Below, piece by piece: positions 1 through 7,192 of a DNA stretch of 7,723 bases. Both the position numbers and the translations under genes were made by a program. The notes below the pieces were generated by a model. That model searched no databases, was not told the DNA's origin, and was given only the letters and a program-made list of their open reading frames with translations. Source of the DNA: Caldilineaceae bacterium (GTDB taxonomy: Bacteria; Chloroflexota; Anaerolineae; Caldilineales; Caldilineaceae); the NCBI GenBank assembly GCA_012032975.1, contig JAAUPU010000113.1, positions 1 through 7,723 of the forward strand, written 5' to 3'. Position 1 is the first letter of the stretch. Each line of letters opens with the position of its first letter.

Positions 1-1410
<1,410 letters not shown>

Positions 1411-1418
1411 CGCATCTT

Positions 1419-1424
1419 CTCCTT
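1419..1424 (-). promoter_or_regulatory. Ribosome binding site of guaB
   Basis: AAGGAG on the minus strand, eight bases before the ATG at 1410. It is the clearest Shine-Dalgarno sequence in the left half of the window and decides the guaB start, which gives an N-terminal tail longer than the usual family start. Confidence 0.75.
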
Positions 1425-1454
1425 GTGAGAATCTGAATTTCAGGCCCAAGCTAA

Positions 1455-1484
1455 ATTCTACCATCGCACAGGGTATCTACCCAA
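1455..1484 (-). promoter_or_regulatory. Putative promoter of guaB with an extended -10
   Basis: On the minus strand, TAGAAT (1460-1455) matches the TATAAT consensus at five of six positions. It is preceded by TG plus one base, the extended -10 motif. A weak -35, TTGGGT (1484-1479), lies 18 bases upstream. It sits just after the hairpin that follows hisE and would give a leader of roughly 38 bases before the guaB ATG. The position between a terminator and a well-marked start supports it. The weak -35 and the lack of any experiment keep confidence modest. Confidence 0.42.
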
Positions 1485-1515
1485 CACAACAGCCCCGCAC
1501 AGATGAGCGGGGCTG
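1479..1515 (-). terminator. Hairpin terminator after hisE
   Basis: A perfect 9-bp inverted repeat (CAGCCCCGC at 1490-1498, GCGGGGCTG at 1507-1515) with an 8-base loop lies about 40 bases past the hisE stop. Read on the minus strand it is followed by a T-rich but not pure-T tail (TTGTGTTGGG). It fits a Rho-independent terminator for the his genes that insulates guaB. The G residues in the tail make it weaker than a classical one, so read-through into guaB is possible. Confidence 0.62.
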
Positions 1516-1554
1516 CCAACAAAATAGCCTTCGAGACCCATGCGAGGCTCGACT

Positions 1555-1833
1555 TTACTTGAAGCGACTGGACAATTCGTTCTCCAGATCGGCCAGGGTC
1601 AAGCCGCGGCTGGCCAGCAAGACCAGGCTGTGGTAGAACATGTCGGCCATTTCGTAGAGTACCCGGTCGTCGCCCTCGCTGCCGGCCGCGATGATCACCT
1701 CGACCGCCTCCTCGCCGATCTTCTTGAGAATCTCATTCTCGCCTTTCTCAAAAAGAGTAGCCGTATACGAACCGACGGGCGGATCGAGCTTGCGGTCCTG
1801 GATGGTTTCGAAAAGCGCCTGCATTGCAGTCAT
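1555..1833 (-). CDS. hisE: Phosphoribosyl-ATP pyrophosphatase (HisE)
   Basis: HisE hydrolyses phosphoribosyl-ATP to phosphoribosyl-AMP and pyrophosphate, the second step of histidine synthesis. The protein is 92 residues, normal for stand-alone HisE, and has the all-alpha MazG-like fold pattern. IQDRK and PPVGSYTATLFEKG are followed by ILKKIGEEAVEVIIAA, whose acidic residues (EE..E) bind Mg2+, and then by YEMADMFYHSLVLL with the second acidic site. The chosen start is the ATG at 1833 because AAGG lies seven bases upstream. An in-frame GTG at 1860 would add nine residues but has no such site, and an ATG at 1824 is possible. No HisI (PRA cyclohydrolase) domain is attached and none is seen in the window, so that step must be encoded elsewhere. 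It follows hisF by 58 bases and is the last gene before the terminator. Confidence 0.94.
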   Translation of the reverse strand: MTAMQALFETIQDRKLDPPVGSYTATLFEKGENEILKKIGEEAVEVIIAAGSEGDDRVLYEMADMFYHSLVLLASRGLTLADLENELSSRFK

Positions 1834-1891
1834 TTGTATGCCTTGTCTGAGTCTACCCACAAACCGCGCTGGGCAGGTCTGTGGCTACGGG

Positions 1892-2689
1892 CTATATCAG
1901 GTCGGTGGGGGGAATGCGCACGGCAACGCCTGCGCCGGAGAGATGCTCTTTGACATCCATAATGCTCAGCTGCTTGAAATGAAAGAGGCTGGCCGCCAGC
2001 GCAGCCTGTGCGCCGCCTTCAGTCAGGGCTGCGGCAAAATGGTCCTTGTTTCCGGCGCCGCCGCTGGCGATCACGGGGATGTTGACTGCCTCGCTGATGG
2101 CGCGCGTGAGGCTCACGTCGTATCCTTCCAGCGTGCCGTCACCATCCATAGAGGTGAGCAAGATCTCGCCGGCCCCGCGGCGCTCGGCTTCCTTCGCCCA
2201 CTCGACCGCGTCCAGTCCCGTGTTGATGCGCCCGCCGCTGACAAAGACATCCCAGCCTGGACCGCGAAGAGTTGCCTCGTCGCCCTGCCGCCTGCGCGCG
2301 TCAATCGCGACCACGATGCATTGGCTGCCGAAGCGTTGTGCGCTGTCGCTGATCAGTTGGGGGTTGTGGACTGCGGCGCTGTTGATGCTGACTTTGTCCG
2401 CACCGGCAAGCAAAATCGCACGCATATCCTCGACAGAACGGATGCCACCGCCGACCGTGAACGGGATGAAGACCGTGTCCGCGACGCGACGCACCATGTC
2501 GATCACGATGTCACGCGCCTCGTGGGTGGCGGTGATGTCCAGAAAGACCAGTTCGTCCGCACCCTCTCGGTCGTAGACCTGGGCCTGCTCGACCGGGTCG
2601 CCCGCGTCCACCAGATCGACGAAGTTGACGCCTTTGACAACCCGTCCATCTTTGACATCCAGACAAGGAATAATTCGTTTAGCCAACAT
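1892..2689 (-). CDS. hisF: Imidazole glycerol phosphate synthase cyclase subunit (HisF)
   Basis: HisF is the synthase half of IGP synthase. It uses ammonia delivered from HisH to convert PRFAR into imidazole glycerol phosphate and AICAR. The 265-residue (beta-alpha)8 barrel is nearly the textbook length. Asp11 in [16 protein letters not shown] and Asp130 in VVAIDARR match the catalytic acid/base pair known in Thermotoga HisF. The phosphate-binding loops are FTVGGGIRS (77-85) and [24 protein letters not shown], typical of HisF, lies between them. The start ATG at 2689 is fixed by the conserved N-terminus, although the upstream GAGG is about 12 bases away, farther than usual. It lies 64 bases after hisA-Nudix and 58 before hisE, consistent with one transcript. 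HisH is present in the same block but three genes upstream. Confidence 0.97.
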   Translation of the reverse strand: MLAKRIIPCLDVKDGRVVKGVNFVDLVDAGDPVEQAQVYDREGADELVFLDITATHEARDIVIDMVRRVADTVFIPFTVGGGIRSVEDMRAILLAGADKVSINSAAVHNPQLISDSAQRFGSQCIVVAIDARRRQGDEATLRGPGWDVFVSGGRINTGLDAVEWAKEAERRGAGEILLTSMDGDGTLEGYDVSLTRAISEAVNIPVIASGGAGNKDHFAAALTEGGAQAALAASLFHFKQLSIMDVKEHLSGAGVAVRIPPTDLI

Positions 2690-2753
2690 GCTGAGAAAGC
2701 GCCTCTCTCCAAAATGGGGCGGCCAGATATCGTCGTTGTCGTCGTTTCCGTCT

Positions 2754-4017
2754 CTAGCCGCCCTGGTTGTGCAGGTAGGCCAGGGCGCTATCCAGAGCGG
2801 GCAACTGCTCTGGCGAAGTCTCGGTCAGCAGTTCCCAAGTCTGTTGCGCACTTTGCCAACGCGCCTCGCAATGGTTTTCGTTGCCAAGCCGCACCTCGCC
2901 CGCTTCGATCTCAGCCAGAAAATAGACAATCGTGCGCTCGATGTCATGCTTGCGAATCGAAGCCGTAAAATGCAACTCCGTTCGGCAATCGTCGCGCAGT
3001 CGGGCGATCGAGAGTCCGGTCTCCTCGGCAAACTCCCGCTTGGCGCAGACCAGGTCCGTTTCGCCGAGCTTGACCCCACCGCGTGGAAATTGCCACTGCT
3101 CGAAGAAGAGGTTGAAGATGACCAAAAATTCCGGTCCTTGGCTGCCCATGCGATAGGGTACGATGCCCGCGCTGCGCCGTTTCAGCGGTCGATGACCCAG
3201 CGCGATGGCGTCGGGCAGATGAAGGTTGCCGGTGTAGATCGCCTGCCCGACGATCGCACCTTCGATATTGTAATGCTCGTGCGCCTTCAAGCATTCGATG
3301 TCGCCGAGACCTGCCACACCACCGCTGGCAATCACGCAGAGATCGGTGACATCGCCGAGTCGGGCCGTCGCCTCTACATTCACCCCGCTCAACATGCCAT
3401 CGCGACTGATGTCGGTGTAGACAACCCGGCGCACACCGAGCGCATGGACCTTGTAGCCCAATTCGATGGCGTTCACATTGCTTGTCTCCTGCCAACCGTG
3501 GGTGGCGACCATCCCGTCCCGGGCATCGATACCCACGACGATCCGGTCTGGTCCCCACTGGTCGATGGCTTGACCAACCAGTGCAGGATCCTCGCACAGC
3601 CGCCGTCCCCAAGACCACACGTTGAGCGCCCAGTTCCAGCGCCAGGCGGATATCCTCCAGCGTGCGCAACCCGCCGCCAAACTGAATAGGAATCTCAACC
3701 GCGCGGCGAATCTCACGAAACCGCTGCAGGTTGATGGGCAGGCGACGGGCGAGCTCTTCGTCCGGGCTTTCAGGCACGGGGGAATCGGGATGCTGCACCA
3801 AAATGTTGGAGGGGCGATGCAGCACATCCAACTGCTGCTTGGTGGCGCCAAGCGCGCCATCCAGGTTCACCACATGGATCCACTCTGCGCCGAGTTGGGC
3901 CCAATGACGGGCCATCTCGGCAGGATCCTCGCCAAAGACCGTCTCGGCCTCTGGATCACCCTGCCGTAGACGCACACAGCGACCCTGCCGAAGGTCTATC
4001 GCTGGGAAAATAATCAT
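2754..4017 (-). CDS. hisA: HisA (ProFAR isomerase) fused to a C-terminal Nudix hydrolase; one frameshift
   Basis: HisA isomerises ProFAR to PRFAR, the substrate of HisHF. Removing one base near 3594 gives a continuous 420-residue protein. Residues 1-275 are HisA, with Asp8 in MIIFPAIDL, the phosphate loop [12 protein letters not shown], Asp164 in VGIDARDG and Thr201 in [14 protein letters not shown], and [13 protein letters not shown]. Relative to usual HisA, about 35 extra Pro/acid-rich residues lie at roughly 57-93, after NLDGALG. From about 280 a Nudix domain follows: AGIVPYRM, then [12 protein letters not shown] and REFAEETGL, a complete GX5EX7REUXEEXGU box at about 313-335. Its look recalls the Ap4A-hydrolase branch, but the substrate is unknown. 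In the sequence as given, the HisA frame breaks after GTAAV (residue 141) and EDPALVGQ continues in another frame. The start ATG at 4017 is set by the conserved N-terminus; AAGG lies only two bases from it, a poor ribosome site. Confidence 0.9.
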
Positions 4018-4308
4018 ACCCTTGCCAATTCTATGCGGGCGCCAGAAAGAGGAACCACAGATTCAAAATTGGCAATGAATTCGGTCTACACAATGCAGCC
4101 GCCTTCATCGCCGTCACAATCAGACTATCCAGACCATACGTTGGTGCGCCCATCGCCGTGCCGAAATCTGAATGATGGCAAGTCTATCACAGGCAATTGG
4201 CCGATGAACGTAACATCGCATCCCCGTTCACAACCGGATGTAACAACAGTGATCATGCGCGGCGGGGTGGGCGTGCCACCGGAGCAAAGTCCGAACAGCA
4301 GACGCATC
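4018..4308. other. Intergenic stretch upstream of hisA-Nudix, likely regulatory
   Basis: About 290 bases with no convincing gene. Minus-strand and plus-strand frames cross it, but none shows a recognisable protein. It holds several TTGCC-type words on one strand or the other (4021-4030, 4067-4076, 4175-4182, 4192-4202) and a 9-bp inverted repeat just before the hisA start. A TAGAAT word lies about 15 bases before the hisA ATG but has no reasonable -35. The length suggests a second transcription start for hisA-hisF-hisE, but I could not name a firm promoter. No terminator for the phosphatase gene is evident; a short GGTGG/CCACC repeat near 4267-4281 has no T tail. Confidence 0.4.
4022..4075. 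repeat. 9-bp inverted repeat before the hisA start
   Basis: TTGCCAATT (4022-4030) and AATTGGCAA (4067-4075) are perfect reverse complements 36 bases apart. In the hisA mRNA the second arm ends in the AA of the only Shine-Dalgarno-like AAGG, so pairing would place the ribosome site at the foot of a hairpin. As DNA it could equally be a spaced operator. Function is inferred only. Confidence 0.5.
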
Positions 4309-4849
4309 TCATCCAAATCGACACAAGACAACGGATGCAAAGGAGAGCGTGCGCCACTCATCTACGTCCACGGTTTCTTTGCCGAGCAAGAAAGCGCGAA
4401 AGAGGCTGAGGGTCAGCCCGTGGCCCACCAGCGCAATCACACCCAGATCACCGTCCTTGCGCAGTTGATCGATACCTTGGCAAAAGCGGCTCAGTGCGTC
4501 GCGAGCCGCTTCCCATCCACCCGCGGCGTGCGTCGGCTGGCTGAAAGCCTCGGTCACCACGCGCAACATAGTCGCCCACCCACTCCCGCCCTCGCCGCAA
4601 TTCGTCAAAGTGGGCGTCGCGACGAAGCGGCAGTGAACGCGACCGCAGGACGACATCAACTGTGGCCAGCGTCTTCGCCTCTGTACTCAATACAATTGTA
4701 TCGACCGAAGACCAAAACGACGCGGCGGCCAGCTCCACGGCCTGTTGCTTTCCAAGGGGCGAAAGCGACCACTGGGTCGCGTCGCTGCTTCTATCCTGGA
4801 TTGTCTGGGCGTGGGTGATCAAGTAGAGGAGGCGCGGCTTATCCGACAT
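4309..4849 (-). CDS. Histidine phosphatase-like (phosphoglycerate mutase fold) protein; one frameshift
   Basis: This is a histidine-phosphatase superfamily protein, substrate unknown. After one frame correction near 4561-4567 it is 179 residues, a usual length. LLYLITHAQT (8-16) carries the catalytic His13. WSLSPLGKQQA is the LS..G segment, STEAKTLAT (55-63) matches an STEPKA-like motif, FDELRRGREWVGD (81-93) supplies an acid, and ALVGHGLTLSLF holds the second His (143). The Arg of the usual RHG motif is Thr12, encoded ACC, two changes away from CGC. The position usually held by the second pocket Arg is Lys59. As given, the first frame ends in unrelated residues after DYVAR, while VVTEAFSQP onward continues in the next frame. 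The ATG at 4849 lies inside the 3' end of hisH (11-nt overlap), suggesting translational coupling. A Shine-Dalgarno sequence is not clear. Activity is uncertain given the altered pocket and the frame break. Confidence 0.8.
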
Positions 4850-5510
4850 GCTCTGGCTGACCGTTGGCTACGACCATCCGCATGAAATTGGCCAGGATGC
4901 GCAGCCCAACGGTATGGCTCTTCTCGGGGTGAGGTTGGATCCCCCATGCATTTTTGTAGCGTACGATGCTGGGATAGTCCAATCCGTAATCGGTCGTTGC
5001 CAACACGGCCGTGCGGTCAGTGGCATCGCAATAATAGCTGTGGGCAAAGTAGGCATAGGCGCCATCCGGCACACCATCCAGAAGTGGATCGACTCGCTGC
5101 TGATGCAACTGGTTCCAGCCGATCTGCGGAATGCGCAGGCTATGCCCACTGCCATCGGGGGCCGCAGCCTCCTGGAATCGACGCACACAACCCGGAATGA
5201 TGTGTAGTCCTTCGTGTTGCCCCATCTCTTCGCTCTCGTCAAAGAGAAGCTGCATCCCCACACAGATCCCCAGCAAAGGCAGACCAGCCTGAACCGCATC
5301 CAGCAATGGCGCGGCCAAATCCTGGCCGCGCAGGTTGTTCACGCTATCACCAAATGCACCCTGACCAGGTAATACCACGGCAGCCCAGCGAGTAAGGTCG
5401 GTTGGACGGTCTACGATGTCCACGGCGATGCCCAGGGGGACGGCGACGCTTTCGAAGGCCTTGAAGACGCTGCGAAGATTGCCAACGCCATAGTCCAGGA
5501 TGGCGATCAT
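4839..5510 (-). CDS. hisH: Imidazole glycerol phosphate synthase glutaminase subunit (HisH)
   Basis: HisH is the class I glutamine amidotransferase that makes ammonia from glutamine and passes it through the HisF barrel. Its 223 residues begin with the conserved IAILDYGVGNLRSV. The oxyanion region is VLPGQGAFGD (47-56). The nucleophile is Cys83 in LLGICVGMQLLF, and the His194/Glu196 pair lies in GIQPHPEKSH. HSYYCD (157-162) is the usual strand before it. In most homologues the residue two before the catalytic His is Phe or similar; here it is Pro193, a modest oddity. The ATG at 5510 overlaps the TGA of the upstream DUF402-like gene as ATGA, and its own end overlaps the phosphatase start by 11 nt, so all three are probably translated together. 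It is separated from hisF by the phosphatase and hisA genes. Confidence 0.96.
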   Translation of the reverse strand: MIAILDYGVGNLRSVFKAFESVAVPLGIAVDIVDRPTDLTRWAAVVLPGQGAFGDSVNNLRGQDLAAPLLDAVQAGLPLLGICVGMQLLFDESEEMGQHEGLHIIPGCVRRFQEAAAPDGSGHSLRIPQIGWNQLHQQRVDPLLDGVPDGAYAYFAHSYYCDATDRTAVLATTDYGLDYPSIVRYKNAWGIQPHPEKSHTVGLRILANFMRMVVANGQPEHVG

Positions 5511-6019
5511 TGTCTGTCTACCTGAATGCTGAAGTTCCGGACCAGTGCGGGCGGAAACTGATTTTGTGCAGTTGCAGAGGTAAGCTTGCGGATCACAAAC
5601 TCGGCGTGTTCAACTTCAACAGGGCCGAACTGGCCTTCTTGTGCCTGGCGGTCAAATTCGTCTTCATTCAACACCAGAACGCGACCTTCTGGGTCATGCC
5701 AAAGCGCCAGCGCCAGCGCCTTCGTCGAGAGAGCTGTGCCCGACCGCTTGAAGGATGTGCAGATCGGCACGAAGATACCTACACTCTCGCCTCGGTCGTC
5801 GAAATACTTCTCGACGAGTTGGTCTTCCTCTGTTATCCAGAAGCGAAACCAGACATAGCCAGGCGCACGTACAAGCGTCTGCTCGATGGAGGCGCTTGGG
5901 GCTTCGGGCGCCCATGTCGCCCGCTCGACCAACACATCGCTCAACCATTCAGAACGGAAATCGACCAGATGATCGGCTCGGCTCCAGTCACCGCTGGCGA
6001 TCGTAGTTGGAAACTTCAT
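5507..6019 (-). CDS. DUF402/FomD-like protein
   Basis: This 170-residue cytoplasmic protein has no signal peptide or membrane segment. The central and C-terminal part resembles DUF402: WFRFWITEEDQLVEKYFDDRGESVG at about 56-80, then LALALWHDPEGRVLVLNEDEF (about 103-123), followed by a charged helix up to about 145. DUF402 includes FomD, which hydrolyses a cytidylyl phosphonate, and the Ntdp nucleoside tri/diphosphatases of Gram-positive bacteria; both use clustered acidic residues to bind metal. A nucleotide or nucleotidyl hydrolase role here is therefore an inference. The ATG at 6019 is used because its stop couples to hisH by ATGA and no earlier in-frame start exists after the nitrilase stop. 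No good Shine-Dalgarno precedes it. It starts 58 bases after the nitrilase-like gene. The first 50 residues are not recognised. The family call rests on pattern, not a search. Confidence 0.72.
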   Translation of the reverse strand: MKFPTTIASGDWSRADHLVDFRSEWLSDVLVERATWAPEAPSASIEQTLVRAPGYVWFRFWITEEDQLVEKYFDDRGESVGIFVPICTSFKRSGTALSTKALALALWHDPEGRVLVLNEDEFDRQAQEGQFGPVEVEHAEFVIRKLTSATAQNQFPPALVRNFSIQVDRQ

Positions 6020-6077
6020 GCAGGTAGCCAGGCCATTAAGACGACCGATCCTCTGGTGATGTAGAAGAGTGACTGAC

Positions 6078-6893
6078 TCAATACTTTTTCACGACGGCGC
6101 GATACGCAGTAGGCTCGCGAAACTGGATCAACTGGCGATCTTCGCGCACGCTGCGCACTTGGTCCATATCGATTGTGGCAACTGCGTAGCCTTCGATGGC
6201 CTCATCCAACACTGTGTACACTTCAGCAGAGGGTCCGACCAACATGCTGTCGCCGGCGAAGCGCATGGTCGGCTCCTCGCCGACCCGGTTGGCGGCAGCC
6301 ACGAAGATCGCATTCTCGCAGGCCCGGCTAATCACGTGAGCACGCCATGACTCTGCAAATTGGGCTTCCCAGTTTGCGCTGACAACCACCAGTTCTGCGC
6401 CTTCCAGCGTCAAGCTGCGCGCAGATTCCGGGAATGCCAGGTCGTCGCCAATGGTCAGACCAAAGCGACCCCATTCCGCATCGACATTGATAAAACGGAA
6501 GCCATTGCGAAAGACCTGTCGTTCCTCGCCAAGTAGATGCACCTTGCGGTACTCGGCAGCCACGTCGCCTTCAGGCCCCAGACAGACGGCGCCATTGTAG
6601 AGTATGCTTTCGACCTTTTCCTTGATGACCAGACCGAAGACAATATGGGTGCCAAAATCGTTGGCGCGCTTGGCCAGATAGTTGGTCGCATGACCGGGCA
6701 CGCGCTCTGCCAGATCGGTCGCACGCAGCCCCAACTCCGCGCCCGTGTAACTTAACTCGGGAAAAACGATCAGGTCGGTATTATGTTCTGTGCAAATACG
6801 TTCGACATAATCACCCATCTTGCGCAAGTTGTCCTCGGGGTTTGCCAATATTGGGGCCATCTGCACCAACGCAATTGTGACTTCACGCGCCAT
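6078..6893 (-). CDS. Nitrilase-superfamily (carbon-nitrogen hydrolase fold) protein with Gly in place of the catalytic Cys
   Basis: This 271-residue protein has the nitrilase fold: REVTIALVQMAPILANPEDN at the start, Glu46 in LIVFPELSYTG, Lys117 in EYRKVHLLGEE, then RFGLTIGDDLAFPESAR. The family normally reads I-C-Y/D-D before the FPE, with Cys as nucleophile. Here residue 149 is Gly (codon GGC, plus-strand 6447-6449), one base from TGC. Later strands VVVSANW (170-175), RACENAIFVAAANRVG and FAGDSMLVGP are ordinary for the family. Members hydrolyse amides or nitriles, or use glutamine as ammonia donor; without Cys such chemistry is not expected, so this may be a binding or regulatory homologue, or the base may be wrong. 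The start at 6893 has AGGAG nine bases upstream. A GTG at 7022 would add 43 unlikely residues. It is the first gene of the minus-strand block, 58 bases before the DUF402-like gene. Confidence 0.9.
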   Translation of the reverse strand: MAREVTIALVQMAPILANPEDNLRKMGDYVERICTEHNTDLIVFPELSYTGAELGLRATDLAERVPGHATNYLAKRANDFGTHIVFGLVIKEKVESILYNGAVCLGPEGDVAAEYRKVHLLGEERQVFRNGFRFINVDAEWGRFGLTIGDDLAFPESARSLTLEGAELVVVSANWEAQFAESWRAHVISRACENAIFVAAANRVGEEPTMRFAGDSMLVGPSAEVYTVLDEAIEGYAVATIDMDQVRSVREDRQLIQFREPTAYRAVVKKY

Positions 6894-7068
6894 GTTTCTT
6901 CTCCTGAGTTTTGCTTCTTGCGATGAATGTGCGCTGGCGATTGGCCCAGGCCAGCGAGATACGATCTGGTCTTGCGGGCGTCTGTGCCAAGCGTCTGTGT
7001 CGTGCGAAAGAGTCAATGGCACTTGGCCGACAGACGACTGGGGCGACGGATTTTTTCAAACGTCACCC

Positions 7069-7077
7069 AGTATAGCA
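7069..7077 (-). promoter_or_regulatory. Putative extended -10 promoter of the minus-strand block
   Basis: On the minus strand TGC is followed directly by TATACT (7074-7069), five of six matches to TATAAT with the TGn extension, which can replace a -35; no good -35 is seen. Transcription would begin near 7062, giving a leader of about 170 bases before the nitrilase-like ATG. Confidence 0.45.
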
Positions 7078-7089
7078 TAGCCCCAAGGA

Positions 7090-7119
7090 TTCACCATTTA
7101 TCCTGATTTACGTTACAAT
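7090..7119 (+). promoter_or_regulatory. Putative promoter of lspA
   Basis: TTCACC (7090-7095; four of six matches to TTGACA) and TACAAT (7114-7119; five of six to TATAAT) are 18 bases apart. The expected start near 7126 leaves a leader of roughly 67 bases before the lspA ATG. It lies back to back with the minus-strand promoter candidate. Confidence 0.42.
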
Positions 7120-7142
7120 AACGGTCTGGCATTGGAGCCACA

Positions 7143-7190
7143 ATGGCCTTCCGTTGTGGACGAATCATCGGATTGTGGTCGCGGAGATAG
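7143..7190 (+). other. Possible 15-residue leader reading frame upstream of lspA
   Basis: ATG at 7143 with GGAG five bases upstream opens a frame reading MAFRCGRIIGLWSRR and stops with TAG two bases before the lspA ATG. The lspA ribosome site (GGAG, 7183-7186) lies inside it. It could be a short translated leader that couples to lspA, or chance. CCACAA at 7138-7143, which includes the A of the leader ATG, can pair with TTGTGG at 7154-7159 or at 7173-7178. Confidence 0.28.
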
Positions 7191-7192
7191 AC

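Larger units (their letters stand above)
6894..7192. other. Divergent intergenic region between the nitrilase-like gene and lspA
   Basis: About 300 bases between two divergent starts. It contains candidate promoters for both directions and a 7-bp inverted repeat (CGCTGGC 6932-6938, GCCAGCG 6950-6956) in the presumed nitrilase leader. A hairpin-forming repeat lies near the presumed minus transcript start (7041-7048 with 7061-7068, one G.U pair), and GCGTCTGTG occurs twice (6978-6986, 6991-6999). The long minus leader (about 170 bases) is unusual for such a gene, but I recognise no riboswitch in it. Confidence 0.5.

Noticed and set aside
2731..2748. Tandem 9-mers (AACGACGAC, AACGACGAT on the minus strand) between hisA-Nudix and hisF
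   Set aside because: Only two imperfect copies; no known role and likely chance.
1691..2968. A 425-codon plus-strand frame opposite hisE, hisF and the Nudix domain
   Set aside because: It lies fully antisense to well-identified genes, has no recognisable domains, and results from GC-rich codon bias.
3585..3600. Programmed ribosomal frameshift in hisA
   Set aside because: No slippery sequence or obvious downstream structure; a second similar frame break in the window favours sequence error.
2625..3689. A 354-codon plus-strand frame opposite hisA-Nudix
   Set aside because: Antisense shadow of a gene with clear HisA and Nudix motifs; no coding signal of its own.
4003..4037. TAGAAT word about 15 bases before the hisA ATG as a -10 box
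   Set aside because: No -35 within 15-19 bases and no extended -10; the leader would be almost absent.
4125..4361. A 78-codon minus-strand frame between the phosphatase and hisA
   Set aside because: It begins inside the phosphatase C-terminus in another frame and shows no family resemblance or ribosome site.
4033..4818. A 261-codon plus-strand frame across the intergenic stretch and the phosphatase gene
   Set aside because: Low-complexity composition, no known motif, and antisense to the phosphatase-like gene over most of its length.
6016..6036. Six-codon leader frame (MAWLPA) ending over the ATG of the DUF402-like gene
   Set aside because: The nearest purine-rich site (AGAGGA) is about 12-13 bases from its ATG, and so short a frame is easily due to chance.
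6894..7022. 43-residue N-terminal extension of the nitrilase-like protein from a GTG
   Set aside because: No ribosome site at the GTG, no similarity to the family, and a strong AGGAG before the ATG at 6893.
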